Shown in pieces: positions 21,022 to 32,916 of a stretch of DNA of 64,000 nucleotides (the stretch's first letter is position 1; every line of letters begins with the position of its first letter). The DNA comes from Euphorbia lathyris (lineage: Eukaryota; Streptophyta; Magnoliopsida; Malpighiales; Euphorbiaceae): contig NC_088914.1 of assembly GCF_963576675.1 (NCBI RefSeq), positions 13,185,001 through 13,249,000 on the forward strand. Direction: 5' to 3'. A program made the position numbers and the translations under genes. A model generated the notes under the pieces. It had not been told where the DNA came from and searched no databases. It was given only the letters and a program-made list of their open reading frames with translations.

Positions 21022-21086
21022 TTTAATTTAATTATTAACTATTTGATTCGGCTATTTTTCCTAACTAACAATTAAAATCATTCTAG

Positions 21087-21303
21087 GAAATGTTTGCTGG
21101 TCTGACATGTCTGCAACAGTTTTGGAGTGGATTATGTCAGAATTGATGAAAAATCAAAAGGTAATTAAAAATGCTTGAGAAGAAACGTGGAAGGTATGTG
21201 TTAAACATGGAAAGCTTGATGAATCAATTATCAATAAGTTGAAATTCTTAAAAGCAGTAATTAAATAGACTATAAGATTACATCCACCCAGACCACTGCT
21301 TGC
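21087..21303 (+). pseudogene. CYP71 exon 2 relic
   Basis: After an intron end (CATTCTAG) the sequence reads EMFAG, then DMSATVLEWIMSELMKN with a small deletion between. It continues to LRLHPPRPLLAR and stops matching at about 21303. There are in-frame stops (for example TGA where Gln or Ala codons should follow, and TAG in place of the Glu of ExxR). It resembles the copy at 46.5 kb more than copies 1 and 2. The rest of exon 2 and all of exon 1 are absent. Confidence 0.8.
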
Positions 21304-22165
21304 AAGACTATCTAAGAATCGAAAACACAGTAGAGGAAAAGGACCAATGATTCTTCGGGTAAGTTTTTTTTTTTAAATCGAATTGAAAGACGGAACTCGT
21401 TGAATATGTGCTAAACGGGTAATTCACCTATATCGGCCCTAGGGCCATACGGATGAACTACCCTTATTAGACACTTTCATCCGCTTTGGACAAGAATACT
21501 CTTATTTCAATTCACCTTCTTCCTTAGACTCTCAAACGTCTTCTTCCTCATCCCAAACCAAAATAGAAAAAAGTCAAAAGAGCCAAAACCAAAACCAAAA
21601 GTAGAGATGAAATATTTGTATGAATGTTCTTTGAATTTGGTGATCTCAAGAATATATGTGATGATTTCGCTTTCGATACTATTTTGATATTAGCAAAGAT
21701 CAGAGGAAAACATTTATTTAAATATTTTAAATTTTGGAAAAGAAACACAAAACAGATTAAACTTTCCGGTAGAAACAGTATGCTTTTAGCTTATACGCCT
21801 GCTTTTGTCACTGATCTTGCCTCTTTCTTCATCTGCAATGGTATCGTTTCACTTTCCTCCATTTTTATCACATTTGTGATGAAATTTATCGTATCTGCGA
21901 CAACAGTTGTCACATCTGACAATAATTGTCGCATATGCGCAGTCGCAAATGTGACAAGAGCAATTTTGTCGCAAATGTGATAACGGGATGCGATAACTGG
22001 TGTGGCAGATGCGACAAACTTGGTACAAAATAATTATTAAGCCTAAAATAATCTTGTAAACAAAACTTTTTCTAAATATATGTATCTTGAATTTTTTGGA
22101 TTAACTACAGGGGCTAATAATTTATTAAGCCTAAAATAATTATTTGAAACACCAAACCGTTTTTC
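21304..22165. other. Non-coding insert with a run of TGTCGCA-type repeats
   Basis: The DNA between the CYP71 relic and copy 2 includes a weak 118-codon frame (21624-21980) that I do not recognise. At 21890-22020 short inverted motifs TGTCGCA/TGCGACA and TGTCACA recur about ten times. From about 22095 on, the sequence matches the upstream flank of CYP71 copy 1. Confidence 0.45.
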
Positions 22166-22172
22166 TATAAAA
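22166..22172 (+). promoter_or_regulatory. TATA box of CYP71 copy 2
   Basis: TATAAAA lies 54 bp before the ATG, as at copy 1. Confidence 0.5.
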
Positions 22173-22219
22173 TCCATAGACAAAACCAGAAATCTTGGTT
22201 TCCAATTCCATTCTCCAAA

Positions 22220-24135
22220 ATGGACTTATTAACATTTTTCTCCCCCTTCCAAGGGAAGACACCACAAACACCAAATCAACTTCCGCATCCACCAAAGTTA
22301 CCTCTGATCGGAAACCTCCACCAAGTTATCTGTCCACAACCCCATCGCCGCCTTGCAGAACTTGCTAAAATTTATGGACCTCTTATGCAGCTTAAACTAG
22401 GTCAAGTTTCAGCCGTGGTTGTTTCTTCTCCAGAAATAGCCAAACAAGTGCTGAAAGATAATGACATCAAAGTAAGCGATAGACGTGTCTCTGTAGCAGT
22501 AGCAGATATCCTTTTATACAATCGCCAAGACATCGCATTTGCTCCATATGGTGAATATTGGAGAGAAATGAGAAAAATCTGCATCTCAGAGTTGCTTAGT
22601 TCCAAAAGAGTTCAATCTTTTGAATCAATCAGGGAAGAAGAGATATCAGATTTTATTAGATCGATTGATTCAAAAAGGGGATCGGCAATCAACTTGAGTG
22701 TGATGGCTTTATCTTTGTCAAATTCGATTGCAGCAAGAACAGTGATTGGTTTGAAGAAAAAAAACCAAGAAGCAGTAGTGCAATTGATGGTTCGAATGCT
22801 CAAGGAATTAGGGGGTTTTACTGTTCTTGATATGTTTCCCTCTCTTGAATTCATTCATGTGATCACTGGGATGAAATCTAGACTTGTGAAATTGCATAAA
22901 CAAGCTGATCAGTTGTTGGAAGACATCATTGAAGAACACAAAGCTGAGTTGAAATTAGGAGTTCAAAGTGATGCCAACAATAATATTCTTAAAGTTCTTT
23001 TGAAACTCCAAGCAAATCCTGATTCTCTTTTAACAACTGACGGCATCAAAGCCATCATTCTGGTTAGTTTAGTTTAATTTAATTTATTTTCTAATCATGA
23101 CTAAAATATGGCAAATTATTAGAAGCACCGGTTTTCCATGTCAAATGGAGGACCTCCCATACATATTTTGACACGTGTAATATAGATCCACATATATTAT
23201 AAGAGACCTCATTATTTTAATTATTACGTGGAGTCACAATACACGTGTCCAAATGTGAATTGGGGTCCTCCGAGTGACATGGAAGACCCGATGCTTAATA
23301 TAAGAACTCCTAAAATACAATCATTTTCTATGTAAAAATTGGTAGAATTTAGGTTAATTTATCAACTAAAACATAGAGTTGTTATTCGAGAATTTCTTTT
23401 AATAACGTTATGAATATTTTATTATTAAACATTTTAGCCTCAATTTATCCGGACTGTGGTTCCACCACTATTTGTAATTAAGAATTAAAATGATTTCAGG
23501 AATTGTGCATTGCTACGACTGACTCATCTGCAACAATTCTTGAGTGGATAATGTCAGAATTGATGAAAAACCCAATAGTGATGAAATAGGCCCAAGAAGA
23601 GGTGAGGAAGAAGGTATGTGCTGCAAATGGAAAGCTTGATGAACTAGTAACTAGTGAGTTAAAATTCACGAAAGCAATAATTAAAGAGACTTTGAGATTA
23701 CATCCACCTGGACCACTAGTTCCAAGGCAATGCACAGAGAAATTTGAAATTAATGGGTATAATATAAATCCCAAATCTCAAATCCTTGTGAATGTATGGA
23801 CAATTGGAAGAGATCCTAATTATTGGACTGAACCTGAAAAGTTTAATCCTGAGAGATTTATTGAAAGTGAAGTTGATTATAAAGGTGTTAATTTTGAATA
23901 TATCCCATTTGGTGCTGGAATGAGAATTTGCCCTGGTATTCAATTGGGCATTACAAACCTCGAGCTTGCTTTAGCTAAAATATTGTATTATTTTGATTGG
24001 GAGCTTCCTAATCAAATGAAGCCAGAAGATCTTGACATGATTGAGGATTTTGGACTTGTAGTTAGAAGAAAAAATTACCTCTACTTGATTCCTGTTACAC
24101 CTCAGTATCTCAAGCTTGCGAACTCAAAATCTTAG
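22220..24135 (+). pseudogene. CYP71-type cytochrome P450, copy 2, disabled
   Basis: Exon 1 is 22220-23062 and exon 2 is 23500-24135, with a 437-bp phase-0 intron. Three defects are visible. First, the membrane anchor is deleted: the N-terminus runs MDLLTFFSPFQGKTPQTPNQ straight into the proline hinge. Second, the I-helix AGxDS motif reads ATTDSS, losing the conserved Gly. Third, TAG at 23587-23589 ends the frame 30 codons into exon 2, before ExxR and the haem loop. Beyond the stop the frame is clean: ETLR, PERF, FGAGMRICPG and the full C-terminus ending ANSKS. Exon 1 is very close to copy 1, as are the 5' and 3' flanks, so this is a recent local duplicate. Copy 2 shows the native C-terminus that copy 1 lost. 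Confidence 0.9.
23116..23302. mobile_element. MITE in the CYP71 copy 2 intron
   Basis: Same family as 9174-9350: ends CACCGGTTTTCCATGTCA and TGACATGGAAGACCCGATG, with GACACGTGTAAT inside. It makes up almost half of the 437-bp intron. Confidence 0.6.
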
Positions 24136-24937
24136 CTTATTTGTGTCTATTTGTGTCGTTTTTTATTTTACTTTTTCCTCTATGAGAAGTTACACTTCCT
24201 AGAACTAAAGTAACTAGTTTTCCATTTGTTGCGAATAAATGTCTTGTACCAATCTTGTCTTAAAAATTAATAAAGTTCATTTGTCCCATTATTAATAATG
24301 CATTTGCTAAAAATACTTTAATATACGAATCACTTAAACTATTTCACACTTCTCCTCCATTGTAAATAGTGATGGATCTAGTATAAGAGCTTAATTGTTG
24401 ACTCGGTCTTTAGAGGTTGACCTACATTTAGGTGGGCTTCCTGGGTACACTTTGATGCCAAAATCATGATGAGTGTCAGGAATATACTATAAAGAAATGT
24501 AGAATGGGTCCTAAAATAAAAGAGAAGTACTTTTTTTTATAACAAGTCCTAAAGAGTGAGACTATCTTACTGTCTTGGGTGAGGCGGTGATTGTGAGTCG
24601 ATGTGAGCCTCTTAGATGCATGGAGGGATGAGCTACTTTGAGATTATAAAGCCCATTTGAGCTTTGGGCTTTAATGTGTTGAATCTGTAACAAATTCCCC
24701 TTAATGGTGCATTCTGAATCATTGCATGTGAGGCATAAATTTATTGTCTTCCGTCTAATGGCATGCATAGCTTGTATAAGAGGGAGTTAATAGTTGTTGC
24801 CTTTTGACTTATTGGTCGTTACACAGTGGTGAAAGGTCATCCAAGCCAACTATTTAGCGCGACACTCTTTCATCTTCTGGGTGGATTCTTTTTTCAGAGA
24901 ACTCGCTCTTTTATCTTTTTGTCATTCCATTTTTGAA
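24136..24937. other. 3' flank of CYP71 copy 2, duplicate of 15.6-16.4 kb
   Basis: It aligns by eye with the flank of copy 1 and shows only small differences. No gene is seen. A 10-bp target duplication (24928-24937) closes it. Confidence 0.75.
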
Positions 24938-25462
24938 GGGTAAATTACACCCATGGCCACTGAACTTTACCCTTTTTCACATTATGACCACTGAACTTTA
25001 TTTCTTCCCGGTATGGCCACTGAACTTTACACTTTTTAGCACCGGTGGCCACTCAATTTTAATTAGCTTCTTAAAATGACCGTTAACAATCGTTAACGAC
25101 CTCAAAATGAAAATATTCAAGAATTAAAGTTGTTTAGAATGACATTTACCATGAAACCACATTTTTTATTTTCGAAAATCACATTTTTTGGAGCTTTCTC
25201 TCTCTAAAAATTCACTTTTTCTCTCCTAACCAAACAACACCCAAATGACCTCAAAACGAAAATTTTCAAGAATTAAAGTTCCTTAGAATATCATTAACTC
25301 TTTGGATTTTTTATTTTTAGCCGTCAACGGTCGTTTTGAGACGTTAAGTGTCCACCGGTGTTAAAAAGTGCAAAGTTCAGTGGCCATACCGGGAAGAAAT
25401 GAAGTTCAGTGGCCATAATGTGAAAATGGGTAAAGTTCAGTGGCCATGGGTGTAATTTACCC
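24938..25462. mobile_element. Mutator-like MITE, 525 bp
   Basis: The ends are GGGTAAATTACACCCATGG and its inverse, flanked by CATTTTTGAA at 24928-24937 and 25463-25472. The arms carry repeated GGCCACTGAACTTTA motifs. The paralogous flank of CYP71 copy 1 at about 16385 is the empty site, so this insertion came after the duplication. Confidence 0.85.
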
Positions 25463-25675
25463 CATTTTTGAAGTATGATTAGGCTGCTTTTTGTTTTCTT
25501 TCTCTACCAGTTCTGTTCACACTTGCCTTTCTTGTACCCCGAGGTCTAAATGTGAATGTTTTTTAATTGCAATTACTTCGAAATGTCTAGATCAACTTCA
25601 AATTTAGGTATTCCTCAGTCTAGAAGCATAAATAGTCATAATAGAGGATACGAGGGCACAAGTTGCTCTAATAGG

Positions 25676-26147
25676 TGATAAGTGTATATTTAGTTGTTTA
25701 TTGTACTCCCTCTTTTTTTTTATTATATAACGTTTTAGCTTTTTTATTTTGTAATTTTTTATATGTCGTTCTGTATTATCAATGCACTTTTAGAAATATT
25801 TTCTCAATTTTGCCCTTACTTATGACAAGAGAGAGAAGTTCAGTATTAATGCAAATAATCTCAATTAAACCATAAAATTTAAGAACAGAGATAAGTTTTG
25901 CATAGAAATTCAGGAGAAAGATATTAAAGGTAAATTAGTCATTTTAATAGTATAATTAATATTACATTGGTCTTGGTAAACAATCTCAAACGACATTTAA
26001 TGGAGGGAGTATCTTTTAGTTAGTTTGTCCTAGCATATTCAAATGTCTATTGTAATTCAAATTCAATTGGTTGTAACAATTTATCTATACAAAGCTATTT
26101 AACATAACTAAAGTAAATACAAACAAATAGGAGATTACAATCTTTCA
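25676..26147 (+). repeat. Ty1/copia 5' LTR (copy B), split by a Stowaway MITE
   Basis: TGATAAGTG to CAATCTTTCA; without the 304-bp MITE and its TA it is about 166 bp. It is followed at 26148 by TGTATCAGAGCAAG, a slightly altered initiator-Met tRNA primer binding site. Confidence 0.6.
25706..26009. mobile_element. Stowaway-type MITE
   Basis: Ends CTCCCTC and GAGGGAG lie between TA dinucleotides (25704-25705, 26010-26011), as in Tc1/mariner Stowaway elements. The equivalent TA in copia copy A is empty. Confidence 0.8.
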
Positions 26148-26264
26148 TGTATCAGAGCAAGAAGAGGTATAATAACCTTGAACTTCCTTTCTCTCTCTAA
26201 CTTCTGTGAAGCCCGATTTTTTCCACAACAGAATACTCTTCCTCTGGTTTTTTACTTTTAGACT

Positions 26265-26793
26265 CAATTCATCAGCTATATAATCAATTTTGTTTTCTAA
26301 TCACCTCACTGTGAAACTTCCAATTACTAATAGCCTTTTTTGTTGTCCTTGAGAAACTCTATCAGATTCTGATTTACTCGGTCTTCAAAAGAAGTTTGGG
26401 AAAAACGTATCAAAATCTTCCAATTTGAAGAACTTATGCGCTAAACATCGATAAATGATGTGATTTTCAAATTTGGTTTTTCATTTTTATGTTATCATGC
26501 TTTGTATTATGAAGAGCATAAAATTTATTAGAGCTATTTCATAATTTATTAAATTTAAGAAATTTACTTCTAGAAATGCTTATAGACATCATTTTGTATA
26601 AGAAATTTGGTACTTAAAACAATATAAAATGTTTTTATTAGATATTTTGTCAAATGTAACAAGAAAAGTTTCATTTTTAAGTAATCTTCTTTTATACAAT
26701 TTACTTTTCTACTTATTTTGTTTTTATTTCCACTTATTTATTAGGGCCCCATTTGGTAATTCGCCCCCGGGCCTCTAAAATTTCAGGATCGGC
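26265..26793. mobile_element. hAT terminal fragment
   Basis: This segment is missing from copia copy A at about 16860. It ends CAGGATCGGCCCTG, resembling the end of hAT elements with CAGGGCCGG-type termini. A short CTTTTA flanks both sides. The other terminus is not recognisable, so it is probably truncated. Confidence 0.45.
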
Positions 26794-26946
26794 CCTGCTT
26801 TTACCCATGTAACCCCCCCTTTCTCTAGTTTTTTTATTTTTCTACACATCAAAAATCGACTCTTTGTTTTTCGACTTTTCACAGCCAACACTCCCTCAGT
26901 TTTGTTAATTGTCAGTGGTAATGCAACCTCCATCAATTCTTCACCC

Positions 26947-27673
26947 TAGGGGTGTTCGTCGGTCGGTTCGGTCTGAAAACCGAACCGAACCGAAATAACA
27001 AAAAATCGAATAGTCTCAAAAATAAAAACCGAACCTAACTGAATAATAATAAATAACCGAACCGAACCAACCGAATTATTTCGGTTGGTTTGGTTCGGTT
27101 ATTCGATTTCCTTATATTAAAAAATTTCATTAACAATTATTTTTATGTAAGGTTAATATTACACCGTTAATGATGTTGTTGGGTATTTACTTATATATAC
27201 AATAATTTTTATTTTTATTTTTCTTTTTGGATTGAAAGAAAAAAAATAGAAAGAAAAAAACATACAAATTTTATATAGAAATGAAACTAATCTTAATTCC
27301 AAATATGAATTAGTATACAATTGTACTAAATTGGTAGATAAACATTAAATAGACCAATAATATAATCAGTCCAAAAACTATCATGGTTAACAAAGATTCT
27401 AATAATATAATTCTAAATCAAATATAACTTAGAACAATAAATGACATACACTAATTATATAATAAATCTAATTTCTAATTATATTTAATTTATTTCAGTC
27501 TGTTCGGTTAATTCAGTAATTTTGACTTAAAAACCGAACGGACCAAAAGTACCGAAATATTATAAAAAATAAAACCGAAACCGAACCTAATAGACCGAAA
27601 ACCAAACCGAAAAAACCGAAATTCATCGGTTCGGTCGGTTATTTCGGTCCGGTTCGGTTTTTGAACACCCCTA
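26947..27673. mobile_element. Non-autonomous hAT element, 727 bp
   Basis: Inverted ends TAGGGGTGTTC and GAACACCCCTA are flanked by a perfect 8-bp duplication CTTCACCC (26939-26946, 27674-27681). Long arms are dense in GGTTCGGT/ACCGAACC. Copia copy A has the empty site at about 17000. Confidence 0.85.
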
Positions 27674-28071
27674 CTTCACCCTTCCTTACACGTTCTCATG
27701 CCTATTTTGAGAGGATGGAAATTAGCATTATGTATTGATGAAACAACTCCGCCCTTTGAACTGTTGTCCTCTGAAGCTGTTAATCTGGTGTATGAAACAT
27801 ATGAATAACTTGATCAACAGGTTCTCAGCTAGATTGTATCATCTTGTTATGTAGCTGTCCTACCTTAAATTGTAGGAGCTTAAACTTCCATAACCGTTTG
27901 GCAGAAAATTGAAAAAGCTTACTCCGCTGGTTCCAAATCTCAAATCTGGGAGCTTAAGTATCGCATTCAAAATCAGAAAAGAGAGAACGAGAGTATCTCT
28001 ACCTATCTTCATAATGCTAAATTAATTAGTAATCAATTTGATTCTTTATAAAGTCTTATTGTGATGAAAAT

Positions 28072-29340
28072 TGTTGTCCTCAGATTAGACTCTAGCAAGT
28101 GCACTAGATACAAGTAATAAAGTGATAAGTGAGTATCGTCTCCACAGGGATTGTGATTCAAATCAATATTAGAAATCTTTGCTAAACAGTATGTGTCACA
28201 ACAGTGTCTTCTTTTATCGTTGATTGTTTGATGTTGGTTACTTAACAATTCAAGCAGACTGATGAAACAAGAAAATGAAATAACTTTTCAAAGGTTTTAG
28301 AGAATAGAACAGGCTCGACATGGCCGAACACGGAGTGCTACGTCTTACAACATTCCATGAATACAAGACAATGCCAATGAAGCCAAAGTTTCAGTTTGAA
28401 GTGAGTTTGAGTCAACTTTCGTGTGTTCTCAAACTCCTAAGATTTACTAACACCTTTAGCATCCTAAAGATACGTTCTTTCTAGAATTAAGAACAAAACT
28501 GCATTTCTCGATGAGAAAACCCTTGACACAACCCTCTAACTTGTCAGCTTCGAAGTTGGGAGATCAATAGAGATATCGGTGAAGATGAAAGTAGTGTCCT
28601 ATCATTCATTTAACACATACATAAATGCCCCAGCATGAAAGTTAAATCCTCATTGACCACAACATTGGCACAATACTAAATATTCATTAAAACATTGTAA
28701 CACTTACATCACCGGGTCGGCCAGGCCGTGCCCGTTCAAAATGGACTACTCACTCATATCGAGCAGTGAGCAGTCGATGGTTCTTGATACAGCTTGAGAC
28801 TCCATGGGAGCTCTCTTCTTTCTTCTATTCTATTTCTAAAGAAATTACTAAAAATCCGAACTCCTAAACTTTTCTCTGCTTCACCTACTTAAAGGGAAAG
28901 ACAGAGGCCAAAATCGGTACAACTTTCGTACCCTTTTTACAAAAGTAAGTCAACTACCAACTACGACTAAAATAAACTAAAAAGATTAAATTTCGATTAA
29001 CCCTTGAACACTCAAGGGGGTGATACTTCAAGTCATCTTGCTTCTTTAGGCAATCCCATCGCCACACACTTTCATCTGCCGCTCTGCCACTTTCTCTGCC
29101 ACTGCCACCACGATCTGTCGCTGTCCGTCATTGGATAATCCGGCGTTTGACTGCGGGATACAAGTAAGGCTCCACTCCTCTTGGCTTTAGCAAAATAAGC
29201 TGTTTCCAGCGAGTTTGGCATTTATCTTTGCTTATCTGCACAAGGACAGTAATTAGCCCTTATTTCTTACCAAACGACATAATAAAACACCGAAATTTCC
29301 TTATAAATACTATGTTACTTAGTCAATTTCATGCCTAACA
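28072..29340 (-). repeat. 3' LTR of the Athila element
   Basis: 1269 bp, TG...CA ends, aligning end to end with 37091-38359. On the minus strand it begins TGTTAGGCATGAAATTG. Confidence 0.9.
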
Positions 29341-29353
29341 AATACCCCCAAAT
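29341..29353 (-). promoter_or_regulatory. Polypurine tract of the Athila element
   Basis: On the minus strand AATTTGGGGGTATT directly precedes the 3' LTR, where plus-strand DNA synthesis would be primed. Confidence 0.65.
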
Positions 29354-31119
29354 TGAACCTTTGCTTGTCCTCAAGCAACAAATTGTAAGAAGGAATCAGA
29401 AAAGGAAGTTAGGAATGAAATTAGTTTCAGGGCATGAGAAAAAGGAATACACAAACACAGAACGTTTGGCATAATGAGGAAATGAACAGATGCATGCTAA
29501 GGTTTCATCGAAGAGCCAAAGCTTGTTTTAGGAAGTGTGTCCTTTATGCTCAAGAAATTCCTTAAATCTTAAAATTTAGACGTCCTCTTTCACCAGGAGT
29601 CACCGACTGCCAGACATGCCTCACTAAGGAATGGAATAATTTACTCACTCTCGTATGGCGTCTACTTGCCATAGGTACAAGAATGCGATTTCACTCCTCA
29701 GCTCAGACACCACACCCTTAGGGTGAGAGTTTGCCTATTGGTCCCGAATCTACGGTTCAAAGTTCCTCCAGCCATAGTCCAAAGGACTTTATAGAGGTTG
29801 TAATGTTCAGGCTTAGGCTCTGGTTTGACAGTGAAAGGCTATTTCAGTGTATGAATTCTGTCTTTTTGCCATTTTATTTAACATACGCAGCCTATAATGA
29901 TTGCTGTTTACACACTCTTTATTTACACAACCTGTTTACTCATAACCCGGTACTCTTTTGAACTTTCATTAAGGTTCCTTTCTCCCCACATTATTTTCCC
30001 CAGTTCTTTCACTCTTTTCCTTAAGCATTGTTTGCTCAATTGCTTATTTTCGCATAACTTAAGCACATGATTTTTATTTTAAACAATTGGTATTTCGATG
30101 CATAAGACAGAACTCATGGTGTTTTAGAGTTATAAGTGAAGGGAGAGGGCTATCATTCGTGGTTTTTCAGAAAGAGCAGGTCATGGCTCGACTTGGTTAT
30201 CCTAATCATTGGGGTGCAAAGCACAGGTGCCTTTTGTGTAGCGGAGAGGGTAACTAAATGCCTTTTTCCTCCTATGAGGGTCAGAACTAATCACCGTTTC
30301 AATAGGGCACCAAGGCAAATTCTCCCTAAAGATAGTGAGCGCTGGCCCACTCATAAAAATTAATGCATAGCAAAGATGCATTTTAAGGCTCAAGTTCTCA
30401 CTATTTTTGGGGAAATGCAGTAAAGCAGTGGTTACTAATTTTGAAAGAGGAATTAAAAATTTCAAAATTTTTGGAACTTCCTGAAATTTAGGGACACGAG
30501 GTGCAAACAAGCGAGTAACACAACCATTACACCAAAGCATGCACAGTCTGTTCTTGGATTCCTACTGAACACCAAACAATTTACTAGATGGTGCAAACAC
30601 AAGCGGAGAGAAAAATATGGAACCAAACAATAATTACCAAGGACTTGTGCAAAAATTCTCAAGGGATATTTGTTCTACATGAAATTACTAATTTAACAAA
30701 CAGATTAAAAGCATTTATCATGTTATTTTACGCATAAATTGTGATACACACAATCCCCACCCCCAAATGAGAACAAAACATTGTCCTCAATGTTATTAAT
30801 CACAGCAGCAGATGGAAGATAATTGACAATAAAACAGGCAGACCATAACATGATAGAGTGAGGGTGTTTAGAGGTTACCAGATGCTAGGACAGCGACTAT
30901 CGGTACAAATCAGGCGTGATGGGAGAGAGAGGAGTTAACCTCTCTATCCACAGGGGCAGGAATGCCCTCCTCTTTCGAGGAGGCAGCAGCATTAGCCTTA
31001 ACATTAGCATTGGCAAGTGTTTCGGGCATTTGTCTTACCCGACTTTTTACAGAGAAACCAGAAGGACTTTCCTTGGTATGCTCCTCAATGCAAAGGCTCT
31101 TGAGCATATCGATCTCGCC
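29354..31119 (-). other. Non-coding 3' region of the Athila element
   Basis: About 1.77 kb between the env-like ORF and the polypurine tract. Only short scattered frames occur. A long non-coding segment here is usual for Athila elements. Confidence 0.6.
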
Positions 31120-32349
31120 TTATTGTGACGCGTATTTTTGCTCCATGGCGAATATCATCTCGCAGTTTGCCATATTCTGGGCAAACAGGGCGTTGAATCG
31201 ATCCATTATATCCTCGCTGGACAGCTTTGCACACTTCTTATAAAAATCGAAGTCCTTTGGCTTCTCGACTTGCTCGGAATCCGACGACACTGATACAGTA
31301 GGCTCACTTTTTCTTTTTTGGCTCTCCATCTGCCGAGATGTAACAAAGTTAGACATCCAGACCCACTTCCCGTTCACCAGTTTTCCGAACAGCATCTTTT
31401 GGAGGTTTTTGAGATCAATCGGGTCAGGGTGATTCACAATCGTGAGACGAGAGCGGTCTTCTAGTTTAAAAACCCCGATTGACTCCGCAATCCTGGTGAC
31501 AATGCTTCCACAACAGATGATCGACGAGTTTTTCTTGGAAAAAGCGCTGATATATTCTCCGAACCAGAATCCCAAATTCATTCTCGGTCCAACTGCCATA
31601 CTCCACAATGCGGTGAGATCTGTATGTGGCATGGTGGCTTGGTTTTCCCGGGCGAAGATTGTACCGGAGATCAACTTGTGCAAATACCGAACATCGTAAT
31701 CATCGATATTGGACGCCTTGGATGAACTGCCGTCATAATGTTTCTGTCCTGAAAGTGATTCCTAGAAGGCCATAGGGTCGAAAACATCAGGAGTTGTGGT
31801 GAATGCCTCTTTATAGCTCTCGGATTCTAGATCGTCATCGTCGACAGCACCTAGCATCTGGTTAAACAGGTTAAGCGAAGGCCTCTGGGAGTGACCCATG
31901 AGCCTGAAGCTAAATTTTCCCTCTTCGTCAGGTTCGGTTATCTCAGCGTTGTGCTTAAAGGTGGCCAAGAACTCAAGTGTCAGTTCCCGATAGGCAGGTT
32001 CCGTCATTTCAAAGAAACATTCAAACTGACCGGCCTTCATGAGGGTGCGCACACGATCCTCGAGCTTCAGCTTCTTTAGGGTTTCCCAACAAACTTTTCG
32101 GATGGGTCCGAACTAAAGTTTTACTAACTCATCATAGTACGCATGTACAGAGGCGTCTTTAAACTGGGAGAGTTTCTTGACCAGCTTTTCATCCGGGACA
32201 AAAGCCACAATGCTCTGCTCCGCCATTTTTGCTTTTGCTTTTTCTTTCTTGGAAGAACCCTCTATTTTCACGTTTTTGCCCGAGCCTCGGGTTCTCATTT
32301 CGCTTTCTAGTTTAAGTAGGATTTTCCAGTGGTACAGGGCACAGATCAT
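31120..32349 (-). pseudogene. Athila env-like/ORF1-family coding region, broken
   Basis: One minus-strand frame runs from 32349 to 31120, interrupted by two in-frame stops (near 32114 and 31763). It begins MICALYHWKILLKLESEM. After a Lys-rich stretch it contains AGQFECFFEMTEPAYREL and later LWSMAVGPRMNLGFW, the pattern of the ATHILA ORF family placed 3' of integrase. The end has a Ser/Lys/Glu-rich segment and a possible coiled coil. The family function is unproven; it is called env-like from position only. With its two stops it is not expected to give a full protein. Confidence 0.65.
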
Positions 32350-32916
32350 GAACTGCCTTTGTGAAAAGAAATCTCAAAGAAAAGAAAGAAATATGGTGAA
32401 AGACGGACTGAAATGAGATAAATCTTCTTTAAGTAGGGGAAACGAGGCGTCTTCTCGCTAATCTGTCACTATGAGGTCGAATCAGAGTCGGCCACCTGGA
32501 CAGATTGACAGAAAGGCGCGTATTTTCGAATTAGAACGAGGGGTGATGAATGGTCACGATTTGATTTTAGCATTTATTTCCCCCTAACCGTTCAATCGTA
32601 TCGAGGAGAAAAATAGGCGGTATGATTGCCTATGGGCATAGGAGTGGACGTTCCACTTTTTCCTAGCTTTTAATTAAAAAAATTTCTACCACCCTAATTT
32701 CTACGATAATCCCTTCCCTACAAAACAGGTACAATTGTACTACCACACCCAATGAAATGAGTCTTGGGTTTTCCGATTGTGCCTGGCCAGAAGATACTCA
32801 TTTTGAGCCAAAGCTCAACACATTTGACACTTTTTAACAAAATTAAAATTAATTTAAAATACAGAGTTACTTGTGCTACAATTGGTGTTTGTAGCGGACA
32901 CCTTGTTCTCCCGCTG
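32350..32916 (-). other. Spacer between integrase and the env-like ORF
   Basis: About 570 bp with no coding signal. A promoter or splice acceptor for the env-like ORF would be expected here, but I cannot point to one. Confidence 0.4.

Larger units (their letters stand above)
26148..28071 (+). pseudogene. Ty1/copia gag relic, first part (copy B)
   Basis: After the primer binding site, degenerate gag is legible between later insertions, most clearly at 27790-28060. There it reads WQKIEKAYSAGSKSQIWELK, then ISTYLHNAKLISNQFDS, the pattern of the copia Gag UBN2-type domain. Stops and frameshifts occur throughout. A hAT fragment (26265-26793), a hAT MITE (26947-27673) and the Athila element at 28072 interrupt it. 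Gag resumes at 38360. Confidence 0.65.

Noticed and set aside
21624..21980. 118-codon ORF upstream of CYP71 copy 2
   Set aside because: The second half is the TGTCGCA repeat cluster and the first half has no recognisable domain. Too weak to call as a gene.
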